Source: Lewinellaceae bacterium (lineage in GTDB: Bacteria; Bacteroidota; Bacteroidia; Chitinophagales; Saprospiraceae). From it: a stretch of 64,000 bases of DNA. The translations under genes and the position numbers were made by a program. Below are positions 34,416 to 42,647 of this stretch, in pieces. Numbering within the stretch: the first letter of the stretch is position 1; each line of letters opens with the position of its first letter. The stretch is from assembly GCA_016711435.1 (NCBI GenBank), contig JADJSY010000005.1:186001-250000 (forward strand), written 5' to 3'. The notes beneath the pieces are model-generated. The model was not told where the DNA came from. It worked only from the letters and a program-made list of their open reading frames with translations, and ran no database searches.

Positions 34416-35444
34416 ATGGCAGCCTCTCCCTCGGATGTAAGGGTAGCAAAAAAGCCCGTTTGGAGCCGGAAGCAGATGAATGTCGCTTTCAAAGTGGCAG
34501 TTGTTGTTGTGCTGCTCGCTGTTTTGTATTTCGAGTTGCAATCCAGGGATAACCTCGCTGATATCTATGCCGTATTTCTGCGACAACTGCGTGCCGCCAA
34601 CTGGCTATACCTCGCCGTAGTTTGCGCCCTGATGCCACTCAACTGGCTGATCGAGACCTTGAAGTGGTATCCTTTTCTCCGGCGCCATGACCCCATTTCT
34701 TTAAAAAAGGCTTTTTTTGCCGTACTGGCAGGCATTAGTTTTGCCTTGTTTACACCAAACAGGGTAGGCGAATATGCAGGGCGACTCTTGTTCGTACGCC
34801 CCGAAAACCATTGGAAATCTTTGATCGTCAATGCAGTGGGCGGTATTGCACAATATATCGTCCTGCTTACAGGCGGCGCTTTGGGCGGACTCTGGTTTGC
34901 GGGCCATTATTTACAATGGAATCAGTCAGACCTGCTGCGTGTGGCCGTTTTTGTTTTCCCCGGATTGTACCTGTTATATTATATCTTCTTTAACATTCGC
35001 GCTGTAATGCCGATAGCGAGACGTATTCCGCTGCTTCGCCGCTTGAAACCGTATGTGCGGGATGTGGCGATGCTGGAACAATTTCAGCGGCCCGACCTGC
35101 TGCTTATTCTTTTTTGGTCGGCAGCCCGCTATGTGATTTATTCCACTCAATACGTTCTGTTATTACACTTTTTTTCCATAAAAACGGGATTTTGGGGCGC
35201 TTATGCCGGCGTTGCCACTATTTACCTGCTTCAGACCGTGGTGCCGCTGCCTGCCATAGCCGGACTTTTAGTGCGCGGTAATCTGGCTGTTTTCGTCTGG
35301 GCTTATTTTGGAGGAAATGAGATTAGCAGCCTGGCTGCTACTTTCGTTTTATGGATAATAAACCTGATTTTGCCAGCGTTAGTTGGTACTTTTTCTTTGT
35401 TTCACGTCAGCATCACCAAAACACTTGGATATGAAGACGACTAA
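34416..35444 (+). CDS. Flippase-like integral membrane protein (LPG synthase TM-domain/UPF0104 type)
   Basis: A 342-residue protein with about eight hydrophobic segments. Conserved family features are LNWLIETLKWYPFLRR, AGISFALFTPNRVGEYAGRLLFVR with the central PNRVGE(Y)A motif, and AVGGIAQYIVLLTGG. It has only the membrane domain, without the soluble lysyltransferase part of MprF. Members are proposed lipid flippases or membrane factors; the cargo is unknown. Its 3' end overlaps the start of the DUF3108 gene by 14 bp, so the two are translationally coupled. Confidence 0.85.
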   Translation: MAASPSDVRVAKKPVWSRKQMNVAFKVAVVVVLLAVLYFELQSRDNLADIYAVFLRQLRAANWLYLAVVCALMPLNWLIETLKWYPFLRRHDPISLKKAFFAVLAGISFALFTPNRVGEYAGRLLFVRPENHWKSLIVNAVGGIAQYIVLLTGGALGGLWFAGHYLQWNQSDLLRVAVFVFPGLYLLYYIFFNIRAVMPIARRIPLLRRLKPYVRDVAMLEQFQRPDLLLILFWSAARYVIYSTQYVLLLHFFSIKTGFWGAYAGVATIYLLQTVVPLPAIAGLLVRGNLAVFVWAYFGGNEISSLAATFVLWIINLILPALVGTFSLFHVSITKTLGYEDD

Positions 35445-36276
35445 GATGATTCTGCTTTTTGCCGGCCTGCTTTCCATGGCCTTTACTACTGCCCACCACC
35501 AGCCCGTTGTCGAGGAGCAGGTTGCTACCAATCGGGAGCCTTGCAGCAACACCAACAATACATTTCAGCACGGCGAAAAACTCACCTACAAAATTTATTA
35601 CAACTGGAATTTTGTCTGGTTGGCCGCAGGCGAGGTGACCTTCAAGGTCTTCGACGAAGGCGCGCAATACCACTACCAGGCAAAAGGGGAGACCTACAAT
35701 TCCTACGAGTGGTTTTTCTCTGTTAAAGACGAATACGACTCTTGGGTGGATCGCAACTCCCTGATGCCCAATTACTCGGAGCGCAGCGTCAATGAGGGCA
35801 ATTACCATATTTTTGAAAAAATTTCCTTCAACCAGGCCAACCGGAAAATGACCGTCTGGCGGGCCGACAAACGCGGCGCAGCCGAAACCAAAACGGAACA
35901 CAGTGTACAGGACTGTGTGCACGACGTGCTTTCCAGCTTGTATAATTTGCGGAATATCGACTTTGCGAGCCAGCAGTCCGGCTATACGGTGCCGTTCCGG
36001 ATATTTATGGATAAGGAAGAATTTCCCCTGAAAATGAAATACCTCGGTAAGGAACGCAAAAAAGTGCACGGTATGGGCCGCTACAACACCCTGAAGTTCC
36101 AACCTTCGGTCATCGCAGGCACGGTTTTTAAAGAAGACGCCAAAATGACCGTTTGGGTTTCCGACGACCAGAACCGCATCCCGATTTTGATCGAGTCGCC
36201 TGTTTCAGTAGGCTCCGTGAAAATGGTGTTGAAGGAGTATTGGGGATTGAAGTATGACTTTACAGCGAAGAACTGA
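35431..36276 (+). CDS. DUF3108-family periplasmic protein
   Basis: I chose the ATG at 35431, which starts a signal peptide (MKTTKMILLFAGLLSMAFTTAHH) and overlaps the upstream gene by 14 bp; the frame-extended start lacks a signal. The domain starts at FQHGEKLTYKIYYNWNFVWLAAGEVTFKV, the DUF3108 opening, and continues with SYEWFFSVKDEYDSWVD, VQDCVHDVLSSLYNLRNIDF and RIPILIESPVSVGSVKMVL. It is 281 residues. The family resembles a lipid-binding beta barrel half, and it is often found with envelope genes. Coupling to the flippase-like gene suggests a joint envelope role, which is inference. Confidence 0.88.
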   Translation: MKTTKMILLFAGLLSMAFTTAHHQPVVEEQVATNREPCSNTNNTFQHGEKLTYKIYYNWNFVWLAAGEVTFKVFDEGAQYHYQAKGETYNSYEWFFSVKDEYDSWVDRNSLMPNYSERSVNEGNYHIFEKISFNQANRKMTVWRADKRGAAETKTEHSVQDCVHDVLSSLYNLRNIDFASQQSGYTVPFRIFMDKEEFPLKMKYLGKERKKVHGMGRYNTLKFQPSVIAGTVFKEDAKMTVWVSDDQNRIPILIESPVSVGSVKMVLKEYWGLKYDFTAKN

Positions 36277-36316
36277 TCTCTCTCACTTCTCACTTCTCAC
36301 CTCTCACTTCTATTTC
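36277..36316. repeat. Single arm of the GAGAAGTGAGAGG family between convergent genes
   Basis: The whole 40-bp spacer between the DUF3108 stop and the acyl-CoA dehydrogenase stop is CTCTCACTTCTCACCTCTC-type sequence. There is no complementary arm here. Confidence 0.75.
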
Positions 36317-37477
36317 TCAGGGCATCGCCACATACAATTCACCGTTCAGCACATTTCTGGAAATAACAATACGCTGTATTTCCGAAGTGCCTTCATAAAT
36401 CTGGGTGATTTTGGCGTCGCGCATCAGGCGTTCGACGTGGTATTCCTTGACGAAACCGTAGCCGCCGTGAATCTGAACGGCTTCCACCGTATGTCGCATA
36501 GCCACATCTGAAGCAAACAGTTTGGCCATGGCAGCCGCCTGGTCAAAATCCTGGTTTTGATCTTTCAGCAGCGCCGCGCGGTGCACCATCAGGCGGGCTG
36601 CCTCGATCTCAGTGGCCATATCGGCAATTTTGAACGCGATAGCCTGGTGGCCGCTGATGGGTTTTCCGAAGGCTGTGCGCTCTTTGGCGTAGGCCACAGA
36701 CAACTCGTAAGCGCCGGCAGCAATGCCCAAGGCCTGGGAGGCTATACCGATTCTGCCACCCGAAAGCGTCTTCATGGCAAATTTGAACCCAAAGCCGTCT
36801 TCCCCGATGCGGTTTTCCTTGGGCACTTTTACGTCACTGTACATGATGGAGGTGGTGTCCGACGAACGGATACCTAATTTATCTTCTTTTGCGCCAATGC
36901 TCACACCTTTCCAGTCTGATTCCACGATCAGGCAATTAATACCCCGGTGCCCTTTTTCCGCATGTGTTTGGGCCATCACGAGGTGCACTTTGGAGGTAGC
37001 GCCGTTGGTGATCCAGTTTTTGGTGCCGTTCAACAGGTAGTGGTCGCCCATATCGACGGCCGTGGTGCGCTGGCTGGTGGCATCCGAGCCTGCTTCCGGT
37101 TCGGAAAGGCAGAAGGAGCCGATCCATTCGCCGGTTACTAATTTGGGCAGGTAGCGTTGTTTCTGTTCTTCCGTACCGAACTTTTCAATTCCCCAGCAAA
37201 CAAGGGAATTATTGACGGACATGATGACCGAGCAGGAATTATCCACCTTGCTGATCTCTTCCATTGCCAGCACGTAGGACAGCGTATCCATGCCGCCGCC
37301 GCCGTATTCGGGCGGAATCATCATGCCGAGAAAACCGAGTTCGCCCATTTTACGGACTTGTTCGGTCGGGTATAAACCTTTGCTGTCGCGTTCGATAACG
37401 CCGGGTTTGAGTTCATTTTGGGCAAAATCACGCGCCGCTTGCTGGACGGCGAGGTGCTCTTCGGTCAGGTGAAACAT
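36317..37477 (-). CDS. Acyl-CoA dehydrogenase
   Basis: A 386-residue flavoenzyme of normal length. Signatures: GMMIPPEYGGGGMDTLSYVLAMEEISKV, FCLSEPEAGSDATSQRTTA (FAD contact and PROSITE-type signature), KNWITNGATSKVHLVMAQT, RTAFGKPISGHQAIAFKIADM, and MRDAKITQIYEGTSEIQRIVISRN, whose Glu (YEGT) is the catalytic base in short-chain enzymes. It oxidises acyl-CoA to 2-enoyl-CoA in beta-oxidation. It most resembles the short/medium-chain butyryl-CoA dehydrogenase group. It has its own TACTTTTG promoter with a palindrome just upstream. Confidence 0.96.
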   Translation of the reverse strand: MFHLTEEHLAVQQAARDFAQNELKPGVIERDSKGLYPTEQVRKMGELGFLGMMIPPEYGGGGMDTLSYVLAMEEISKVDNSCSVIMSVNNSLVCWGIEKFGTEEQKQRYLPKLVTGEWIGSFCLSEPEAGSDATSQRTTAVDMGDHYLLNGTKNWITNGATSKVHLVMAQTHAEKGHRGINCLIVESDWKGVSIGAKEDKLGIRSSDTTSIMYSDVKVPKENRIGEDGFGFKFAMKTLSGGRIGIASQALGIAAGAYELSVAYAKERTAFGKPISGHQAIAFKIADMATEIEAARLMVHRAALLKDQNQDFDQAAAMAKLFASDVAMRHTVEAVQIHGGYGFVKEYHVERLMRDAKITQIYEGTSEIQRIVISRNVLNGELYVAMP

Positions 37478-37524
37478 GGATCAAAATTTGGTTGTAGAAC
37501 TATATCGTGGTGGATTTCAGGCCG

Positions 37525-37532
37525 CAAAAGTA
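37525..37532 (-). promoter_or_regulatory. Bacteroidota -7 box TACTTTTG for the acyl-CoA dehydrogenase gene
   Basis: Minus-strand TACTTTTG, followed by GCGGCCTGAA. The block CGTACTTTTGCGGCCTGAA is shared, with one mismatch, by the ftcD promoter (44362-44369). The start site would be about 40 nt before the ATG. Confidence 0.7.
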
Positions 37533-37535
37533 CGC

Positions 37536-37565
37536 TGAATGTACCGGCTGCTTTAGCTGCCGGAT
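37536..37565. promoter_or_regulatory. Palindrome CCGGC(N10)GCCGG beside the acyl-CoA dehydrogenase promoter
   Basis: The dyad sits 4-33 bp upstream of the -7 box, where an operator would cover the -33 region. 28 of 30 positions are identical to 3035-3064 in the porX/amidohydrolase spacer. It could be a binding site of a shared regulator, or a small dispersed repeat. Confidence 0.5.
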
Positions 37566-37647
37566 ACGAAAACAATGATAATTTTTTTCTTTTCAGAAAA
37601 TGGCAGTTGGTCAACTTTGCCCGCTTAAGACTCGTGCACGGTGAAAA

Positions 37648-38988
37648 TTAACCCAGTTGGATCAACTCCTCCACCGTCATCGCCTTCTGTACGCCCGTTT
37701 TCTGGTCTTTCACCATCAGGGTTCCATTTTGCTTTTCAGATTCTCCTACGATTGCCATGTAGGGCACATTGCGTTTGGCGGCAAATTCAAATTGCTTTTT
37801 CAACTTGCCCGGCTCGGGGTATAATTCGGCGGCCACGCCCGCGCTGCGCAAACGGGTGATACATTGAAATGCGTATTCAAACGAGGCCTCATCCATAGAA
37901 GCGAACAGCACTTTCACACTTTCTGTCAGGGTTTCGGGGAAAAGGTTCATGCCTTCCATCACGTCGTAAATGCGGTCGGCGCCGAAAGAGATACCCACGC
38001 CCGAGAGTCCGGGCACCCCGAAAACGCCGGTCAGATCGGCATAACGGCCACCGCCGCCGATGCTGCCCATCTTAAAATCTTTGGCGGCCACTTCAAAAAT
38101 GCAGCCGGTGTAGTAACTCAGCCCGCGGGCCAGGGTAATGTCGAAACGCAGTTCATTTTTCAAGGAATATCCCGAAAGCAGGCCGAACACCCGTTCGAGT
38201 TCATCCAAGCCTTTCAGGCCGGTTTCGCTGTTGACGAAAACAGGTCTGAGCGATGCCAGGTCGGGCGCCTGCAGGATTTTTTCAATGGTCGCAATAGCAG
38301 ATTCGGAGATGTCCCGCCCCAGCAGTTCTTCGCGTACGCCGCCGATGCCGACTTTGTCCAGTTTATCAATCGCCACCGTCATATCCACAAATTTGTCGGG
38401 AATGCCGGCTGCTTCCGCGATGCCGAACAGGATTTTCCGGTTGTTGATTTTGATGACAACCGGTATACCCAATTGAGCGAAGGCTTCATCGTATATCTGG
38501 GTGAGTTCCGCTTCGTACAACAAACTTTCCGAACCGATCACATCCGCATCACACTGGAAAAATTCCCGGTAGCGCCCCCGTTGCGGCCGGTCGGCACGCC
38601 AGACGGGTTGAATCTGGTAGCGTTTGAAGGGAAAAGTTAAAGTACCGCGGTTCATCACCACATAACGGGCGAAAGGCACGGTCAGGTCGTAACGCAAGCC
38701 GCGCTTGGAGATGGATTTCAGCAACCGGCCCGAATCGCGCAATGCCAGGGTTTGCTCTTCCACATCTTTCAGGTAATCGCCGTTGTTGAGAATTTTAAAC
38801 AGCAGTTTATCACCCTCGTCGCCGTATTTTCCGGTCAGGGTGCTCAGGTTTTCCATCGCCGGCGTTTCCAGCGGCTGAAAACCGAATTTGACAAATACGG
38901 CGCGGATGGTATCAAAAATGAAGGTCCTGCGGCGCACCTGTTCGGGGCCGAAATCGCGGGTTCCTTCGGGTATGGATGGCTTCTGCAT
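37648..38988 (-). CDS. hisS: Histidyl-tRNA synthetase
   Basis: A 446-residue class II synthetase. Motif 1 region: PEGTRDFGPEQVRRRTFIFD. Motif 2: RYQIQPVWRADRPQRGRYREFFQCDADVIG. The histidine-A motif region is LARGLSYYTGCIFEV, and motif 3 is GSIGGGGRYADLTG and GVGISFGADRIYDVM. The C-terminal anticodon-binding domain (~350-446) is complete. It charges tRNA-His. It ends 170 bp before the acyl-CoA dehydrogenase ATG and begins beside a GTGTTTGG palindrome. Confidence 0.97.
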   Translation of the reverse strand: MQKPSIPEGTRDFGPEQVRRRTFIFDTIRAVFVKFGFQPLETPAMENLSTLTGKYGDEGDKLLFKILNNGDYLKDVEEQTLALRDSGRLLKSISKRGLRYDLTVPFARYVVMNRGTLTFPFKRYQIQPVWRADRPQRGRYREFFQCDADVIGSESLLYEAELTQIYDEAFAQLGIPVVIKINNRKILFGIAEAAGIPDKFVDMTVAIDKLDKVGIGGVREELLGRDISESAIATIEKILQAPDLASLRPVFVNSETGLKGLDELERVFGLLSGYSLKNELRFDITLARGLSYYTGCIFEVAAKDFKMGSIGGGGRYADLTGVFGVPGLSGVGISFGADRIYDVMEGMNLFPETLTESVKVLFASMDEASFEYAFQCITRLRSAGVAAELYPEPGKLKKQFEFAAKRNVPYMAIVGESEKQNGTLMVKDQKTGVQKAMTVEELIQLG

Positions 38989-38999
38989 GATTGGTGTAT

Positions 39000-39128
39000 G
39001 GTGTTTCGTGTTTGGTGTTTAGTGTTTGGGGCGCTTCGCCTTTGGCGATAGTTGGTTATTTGACAAAGTCAAATATTTCATCAAAGGCCAAGCCCAACCT
39101 AAAACACTAAACCTAAACACCAAACACG
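39000..39128. repeat. Palindrome, GTGTTTCGTGTTTGGTG family
   Basis: Left arm 39000-39027 (GGTGTTTCGTGTTTGG words) pairs imperfectly with right arm 39102-39128 (AAACACTAAACC.. CACCAAACACG). The interior holds GGCGCTTCGCC and TTTGACAAAGTCAAA hairpins. It spans the hisS-LOG spacer and ends next to the LOG stop. Confidence 0.8.
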
Positions 39129-39132
39129 CTAT

Positions 39133-39885
39133 TTAAAGTCCAAAGTTCTGAGAAAGTTCCTCGGGCCGTTCTTTATAAAACTGATTGATGATTTGCGGCA
39201 CCTCGTCCGCATCGTCGGTGATATGGAAAAGATTGAGGTCTTCCGCGTTGATATTGTGGTGGCGTTCCAGCATCACCTCTACGATCCAGTTTCTCAGGCC
39301 TTCCCAGAATTCCCTGCCGATCAGGATAATGGGTACCGGCGTAATTTTTTTGGTTTGTACCAGGGTCATTACTTCGAATAATTCGTCGAGGGTGCCGAAG
39401 CCGCCCGGCATGACGACGAAGCCCTGCGCATATTTTACAAACATCACTTTGCGTACAAAAAAGTAGCGGTGCTGGAGGTTTTTATCCGGCGCAATAAACG
39501 GGTTGTGGTGTTGTTCAAAAGGCAGTTCGATGTTCAGGCCGACCGAAGAGCCGCCTTTCATCCAGGCGCCTTTGTTGCCGGCTTCCATGATGCCGGGGCC
39601 GCCACCCGTGATGATGCCGTAACCTTCTTCCGTGAGTTTACTGGCGATTTTTACCGCCATATCGTAGTAATGGGTACCCGGTTTGGTACGGGCAGAGCCG
39701 AAAATAGAAATGCATGGGCCGATTTGGTTCAGCGTTTCAAAGCCGTCCACAAACTCTGCCATCACTTTAAACATGGTCCAGGAATTGTCGCCGGGTTTCT
39801 TGGTCCATTCTTTTTTCTTACGGGCGGTACCGTTGCTTCCTGCTGTTTCAGGGGCAGCGGGTTCGATTATTTTATGTTCTTCCAT
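39133..39885 (-). CDS. LOG-family (TIGR00730) Rossmann-fold protein
   Basis: A 250-residue protein. The core shows GPCISIFGSARTKPGTHYYDMA, GYGIITGGGPGIMEAGNKGAW, SVGLNIELPFEQ and the diagnostic VVMPGGFGTLDELFEVMTLVQ (PGGxGTxxE). Members are nucleoside-5'-monophosphate phosphoribohydrolases related to plant cytokinin-activating LOG, or nucleotide-sugar cleaving enzymes such as PpnN. The N-terminal ~35 residues are charged and specific to this subfamily (ARKKKEWTKKPGDN). It appears monocistronic between two palindromic spacers. Confidence 0.9.
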   Translation of the reverse strand: MEEHKIIEPAAPETAGSNGTARKKKEWTKKPGDNSWTMFKVMAEFVDGFETLNQIGPCISIFGSARTKPGTHYYDMAVKIASKLTEEGYGIITGGGPGIMEAGNKGAWMKGGSSVGLNIELPFEQHHNPFIAPDKNLQHRYFFVRKVMFVKYAQGFVVMPGGFGTLDELFEVMTLVQTKKITPVPIILIGREFWEGLRNWIVEVMLERHHNINAEDLNLFHITDDADEVPQIINQFYKERPEELSQNFGL

Positions 39886-39991
39886 TGTATAAAAATTTCA
39901 GGTTAGGAACTGACATTCAAGTTATTTATCATCGTTTATAAAAACAAGCGCCGTTCTTATGCGCGATGGTGGTGTATGATTTGCAACAGGA

Positions 39992-40030
39992 CAAAAAAGC
40001 CCGCCGCAGGGTTGCGACAGGCTTTTTTGC
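39992..40030 (-). terminator. Intrinsic terminator downstream of the GH57-like gene
   Basis: AAAAAAGCCCGCCGCA (39993-40008) pairs with TGCGACAGGCTTTTTT (40013-40029), allowing G-U pairs. Minus-strand transcripts of the upstream gene end with a run of U. It can also act on plus-strand transcription. Confidence 0.75.
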
Positions 40031-40088
40031 ATCCGGACTGCAAAGTTTTGCATAAAAATTCCGAAAAATCAATATTTCGTTTAAAAAA

Positions 40089-40198
40089 GTTATTGGTTAT
40101 CGGTTATTCGTTATCAGGGTGAAAAAGTTTGGCCACTCATTTTCAATGCCAAGCGTGTCCACCCTGATAACTAATAACGGATAACTGATAACCTAATA
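40089..40198. repeat. Palindrome, GTTATC family, overlapping the end of the GH57-like gene
   Basis: Left arm 40089-40121 (GTTATTGGTTATCGG words then CAGGGTG) pairs with right arm 40160-40198 (CACCCTGATAACTAATAACG). The interior also has GGCCACTC. The right arm lies inside the coding sequence of the GH57-like gene and encodes its last residues. Confidence 0.82.
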
Positions 40199-42608
40199 CC
40201 TTCAGCCGTACCTTCAACAGCACCGCCAGTTTTTCAAATGCCTTTTGCCAGCCATCATTGACAAAAACCCATTCTCCTTTGCGGTAACCTTTGGTCAGCA
40301 CATAAAACACATTCTGGCTGCGCCAGATACTCGGTTTAAGTCCCATTTCAGCCACTGCTTCCAGCACAGTATTAAGCCATTCGACCCTTGGCACAGATGA
40401 TTCGTCCAGATTTATTTTTTCAATTTCCCGGTACACCCGCTCCCCGATGGCATGGCGAATAATATCTTCGTCATTGAGTTTGATCCCCCATCGCTTCAGG
40501 TCGCCGGCAATCCGGTGCAGGGTACGGGTTTCTGCAATGTGCCCGTTTTCAAAGAATTCGAGCAAATCGGAATTTAAAACATACGCTGCGATATTGCGCC
40601 AGGCGTCGGGCAGGGGCAATCCGGCCTCCTGAAGCCCGGTCATCAGCTGGTAATTATCGTTGAAAACGTTGCGAAAATTGGATTCCGCCAGCGACAGGCT
40701 GTGATCGGTGATGTCGCTGATAATTTTCATTTTTTCATCAGCAAACAAACTGGACAGGGTAAACTTCTCCGGCCCGAAATATTCCTGCAAAATACCGATG
40801 ACTTCACCCAGATTTGCCGCGCGGAATGCTTTGCTGGTGCGGCCGAACATCTCTTCAAACGTGGTGCGGTTCATCGTGCCACTGATATTGCCGATAATAT
40901 GTTGTTGTCCCAGATACAGCACGGCAAAACAAAAAGTGCGTTCCGCATGGCTCAACCGGGAGCGAATCACCAGCCTGCCGGCAGCAAATTGCGGTGTGCC
41001 GGCTTCAATTTTTTCAAAAAACTCAACGGAAGCGGTGTAATTGAACAAATCCAGCCCTTCCGGGTCGTCTTCAAACAACGAAGCCACCGCAAAGTGCATC
41101 GCAACCCGTTCGAGGGTGACGCGCGTAGGCACTACATTTTGCAAAAAACTGGCGGCGCCGTTGGGAAACGTATTACTGGGCGCTTCGCTCAGGCGGCGTA
41201 CAAACTCCGGGTGTAGATCCGTAGCGGTAGCATCAAGGGCATAATCCATGGCCCGCAAGGCGTACTGGAGTATCTGATTGGTTTCAAGCCCTGAAATTTC
41301 ATCAAAAAACCAACCGCAACTGGTATACATCAATACCGCATGGCGTTGCATTTCAAGCAAGCGGAAGGTGACCACCTTTTCCAAATGACTCAACTCGCGG
41401 CGCGCGTGTTTTTTCAGGAAACTACCTATCACGGCGCTGGAGCGGTCGAGCATCACTTCGATATAATCATTGCGGGCGGACCAGGGATCCTGAAGAAAAC
41501 GGGCAGCCTCACGCTCATATATCGGGGCCAGGCGGTCGCGCAGCCAGTCGAGCGTCTCGCGCAGCGGTTTGCGCCAGCGCTGGTGCCATCCGGCGCGACC
41601 GGAATTGCAGCCGCAATCGGCCCGCCAGCGTTCTACGCCATGCACACAGCTCCAGGAGGAGTTTTCGTGGATTTGCACCTCCCATTTCGGTGGAAAAAGT
41701 TCTAAAAACTGGCCATAATTGGTCAGTGTTGCCGATTTGGCCGCTTCGATCAGGTTCATACAATCAGCCAGCGCCATTTCGCCGAACCGGTGGTGGTGAC
41801 CATAACTTTCTCCATCAGTGGCAATATGCGCCAGCTGTGCTTCGTCATTGTTGTCAAAAATACCGGTCATCCGGTTTGCGAAATTTTGACCGCTGTTGAG
41901 CAATCCGTTGAAAGCCACTTCCTGGGCGATGCCGCCGTGGTAAAAAAACAGCGCAATCCGGCGGCCACTGGGCAACATGCACCAGTACGGGTGGCGGGTA
42001 TCGATGGTTTCTGTGCTGACCTGCTGCCAGTCGGCAGCGCCGGGTTTACGGATGGCTTTGGCCTGCCGGGGCGCCAGAATCGTGAACTGTATACCATGCG
42101 AAGCCAATACTTCCAGGGTTTCGGTATCCGCCGCTGTTTCCGCCAGCCACATACCTTCGGGATAACGTCCAAAACGATGTTCAAAATCGCGTATGCCCCA
42201 GTTGACCTGAGTCACCTTGTCGCGGTAGTTGCACAAAGGCATAATCAGGTGGCTGTGTACCTGTGCCAATGCGGAGCCATGCCCGCCGTATCGTTCCATA
42301 CTCCGGTGGTCGGCATTGCGCAGCAGCGAGTAGGCTTCCGGGTCGTTTTCTTCCAGCCACGACAACAAGGTAGGGCCGAAATTCCAGGAAATGCGGTTGT
42401 AATTGTTTCTTATTTTAACAATCCAGCCTTTTTCATCGAGGATTCGTGCGGAAGCATTGGGCGCGTAACATTCAAAATTGATGCGGGCATTCCAGTCATG
42501 AAAGGGCCGGGCTGATTCCTGGCGTTCTACAATCTCAAGCCAGGCATTTTCCCGGGGCGGCTGATAAAAATGGCCGTGTATACAGACGTACTTGTTTTTG
42601 CGAGACAT
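40143..42608 (-). CDS. GH57-like glycoside hydrolase with DUF3536
   Basis: The start at 42608 gives MSRKNKYVCIHGHFYQPPRENAWLE; the GHFYQPPRE opening is conserved in DUF3536/GH57 proteins and there is no signal peptide. The GH57-like N-terminal half has AQVHSHLIMPL, FGRYPEGMWLAETAADTETLEVL (the Glu resembles the GH57 nucleophile region) and HIATDGESYGHHH. The DUF3536 half follows. The enzyme probably acts on cytoplasmic alpha-glucans; this is inference. The last ~20 residues (GYQLSVISYQGGHAWH) are encoded by a GTTATC repeat arm, so they are probably not part of the ancestral fold. The product is 821 residues. A TATCTTCG box five bases before the ATG suggests leaderless transcription. Confidence 0.85.
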   Translation of the reverse strand: MSRKNKYVCIHGHFYQPPRENAWLEIVERQESARPFHDWNARINFECYAPNASARILDEKGWIVKIRNNYNRISWNFGPTLLSWLEENDPEAYSLLRNADHRSMERYGGHGSALAQVHSHLIMPLCNYRDKVTQVNWGIRDFEHRFGRYPEGMWLAETAADTETLEVLASHGIQFTILAPRQAKAIRKPGAADWQQVSTETIDTRHPYWCMLPSGRRIALFFYHGGIAQEVAFNGLLNSGQNFANRMTGIFDNNDEAQLAHIATDGESYGHHHRFGEMALADCMNLIEAAKSATLTNYGQFLELFPPKWEVQIHENSSWSCVHGVERWRADCGCNSGRAGWHQRWRKPLRETLDWLRDRLAPIYEREAARFLQDPWSARNDYIEVMLDRSSAVIGSFLKKHARRELSHLEKVVTFRLLEMQRHAVLMYTSCGWFFDEISGLETNQILQYALRAMDYALDATATDLHPEFVRRLSEAPSNTFPNGAASFLQNVVPTRVTLERVAMHFAVASLFEDDPEGLDLFNYTASVEFFEKIEAGTPQFAAGRLVIRSRLSHAERTFCFAVLYLGQQHIIGNISGTMNRTTFEEMFGRTSKAFRAANLGEVIGILQEYFGPEKFTLSSLFADEKMKIISDITDHSLSLAESNFRNVFNDNYQLMTGLQEAGLPLPDAWRNIAAYVLNSDLLEFFENGHIAETRTLHRIAGDLKRWGIKLNDEDIIRHAIGERVYREIEKINLDESSVPRVEWLNTVLEAVAEMGLKPSIWRSQNVFYVLTKGYRKGEWVFVNDGWQKAFEKLAVLLKVRLKVLGYQLSVISYQGGHAWH

Positions 42609-42613
42609 GGGCG

Positions 42614-42621
42614 CGAAGATA
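42614..42621 (-). promoter_or_regulatory. Candidate -7 box TATCTTCG five bases from the start codon
   Basis: TATCTTCG differs from TAnnTTTG by one base. It lies so close to the ATG (42606-42608) that transcription would begin at or within the start codon, giving a leaderless mRNA. Compare 51680-51687. Confidence 0.45.
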
Positions 42622-42647
42622 GTCAAAAGGCAAAACTGCAAAAGGCT

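Noticed and set aside
36254..36511. Plus-strand frame after the DUF3108 gene (SHFSLLTSHF...)
   Set aside because: It is the translation of CTCTCACTTCTCACC repeats running into the antisense of acyl-CoA dehydrogenase.
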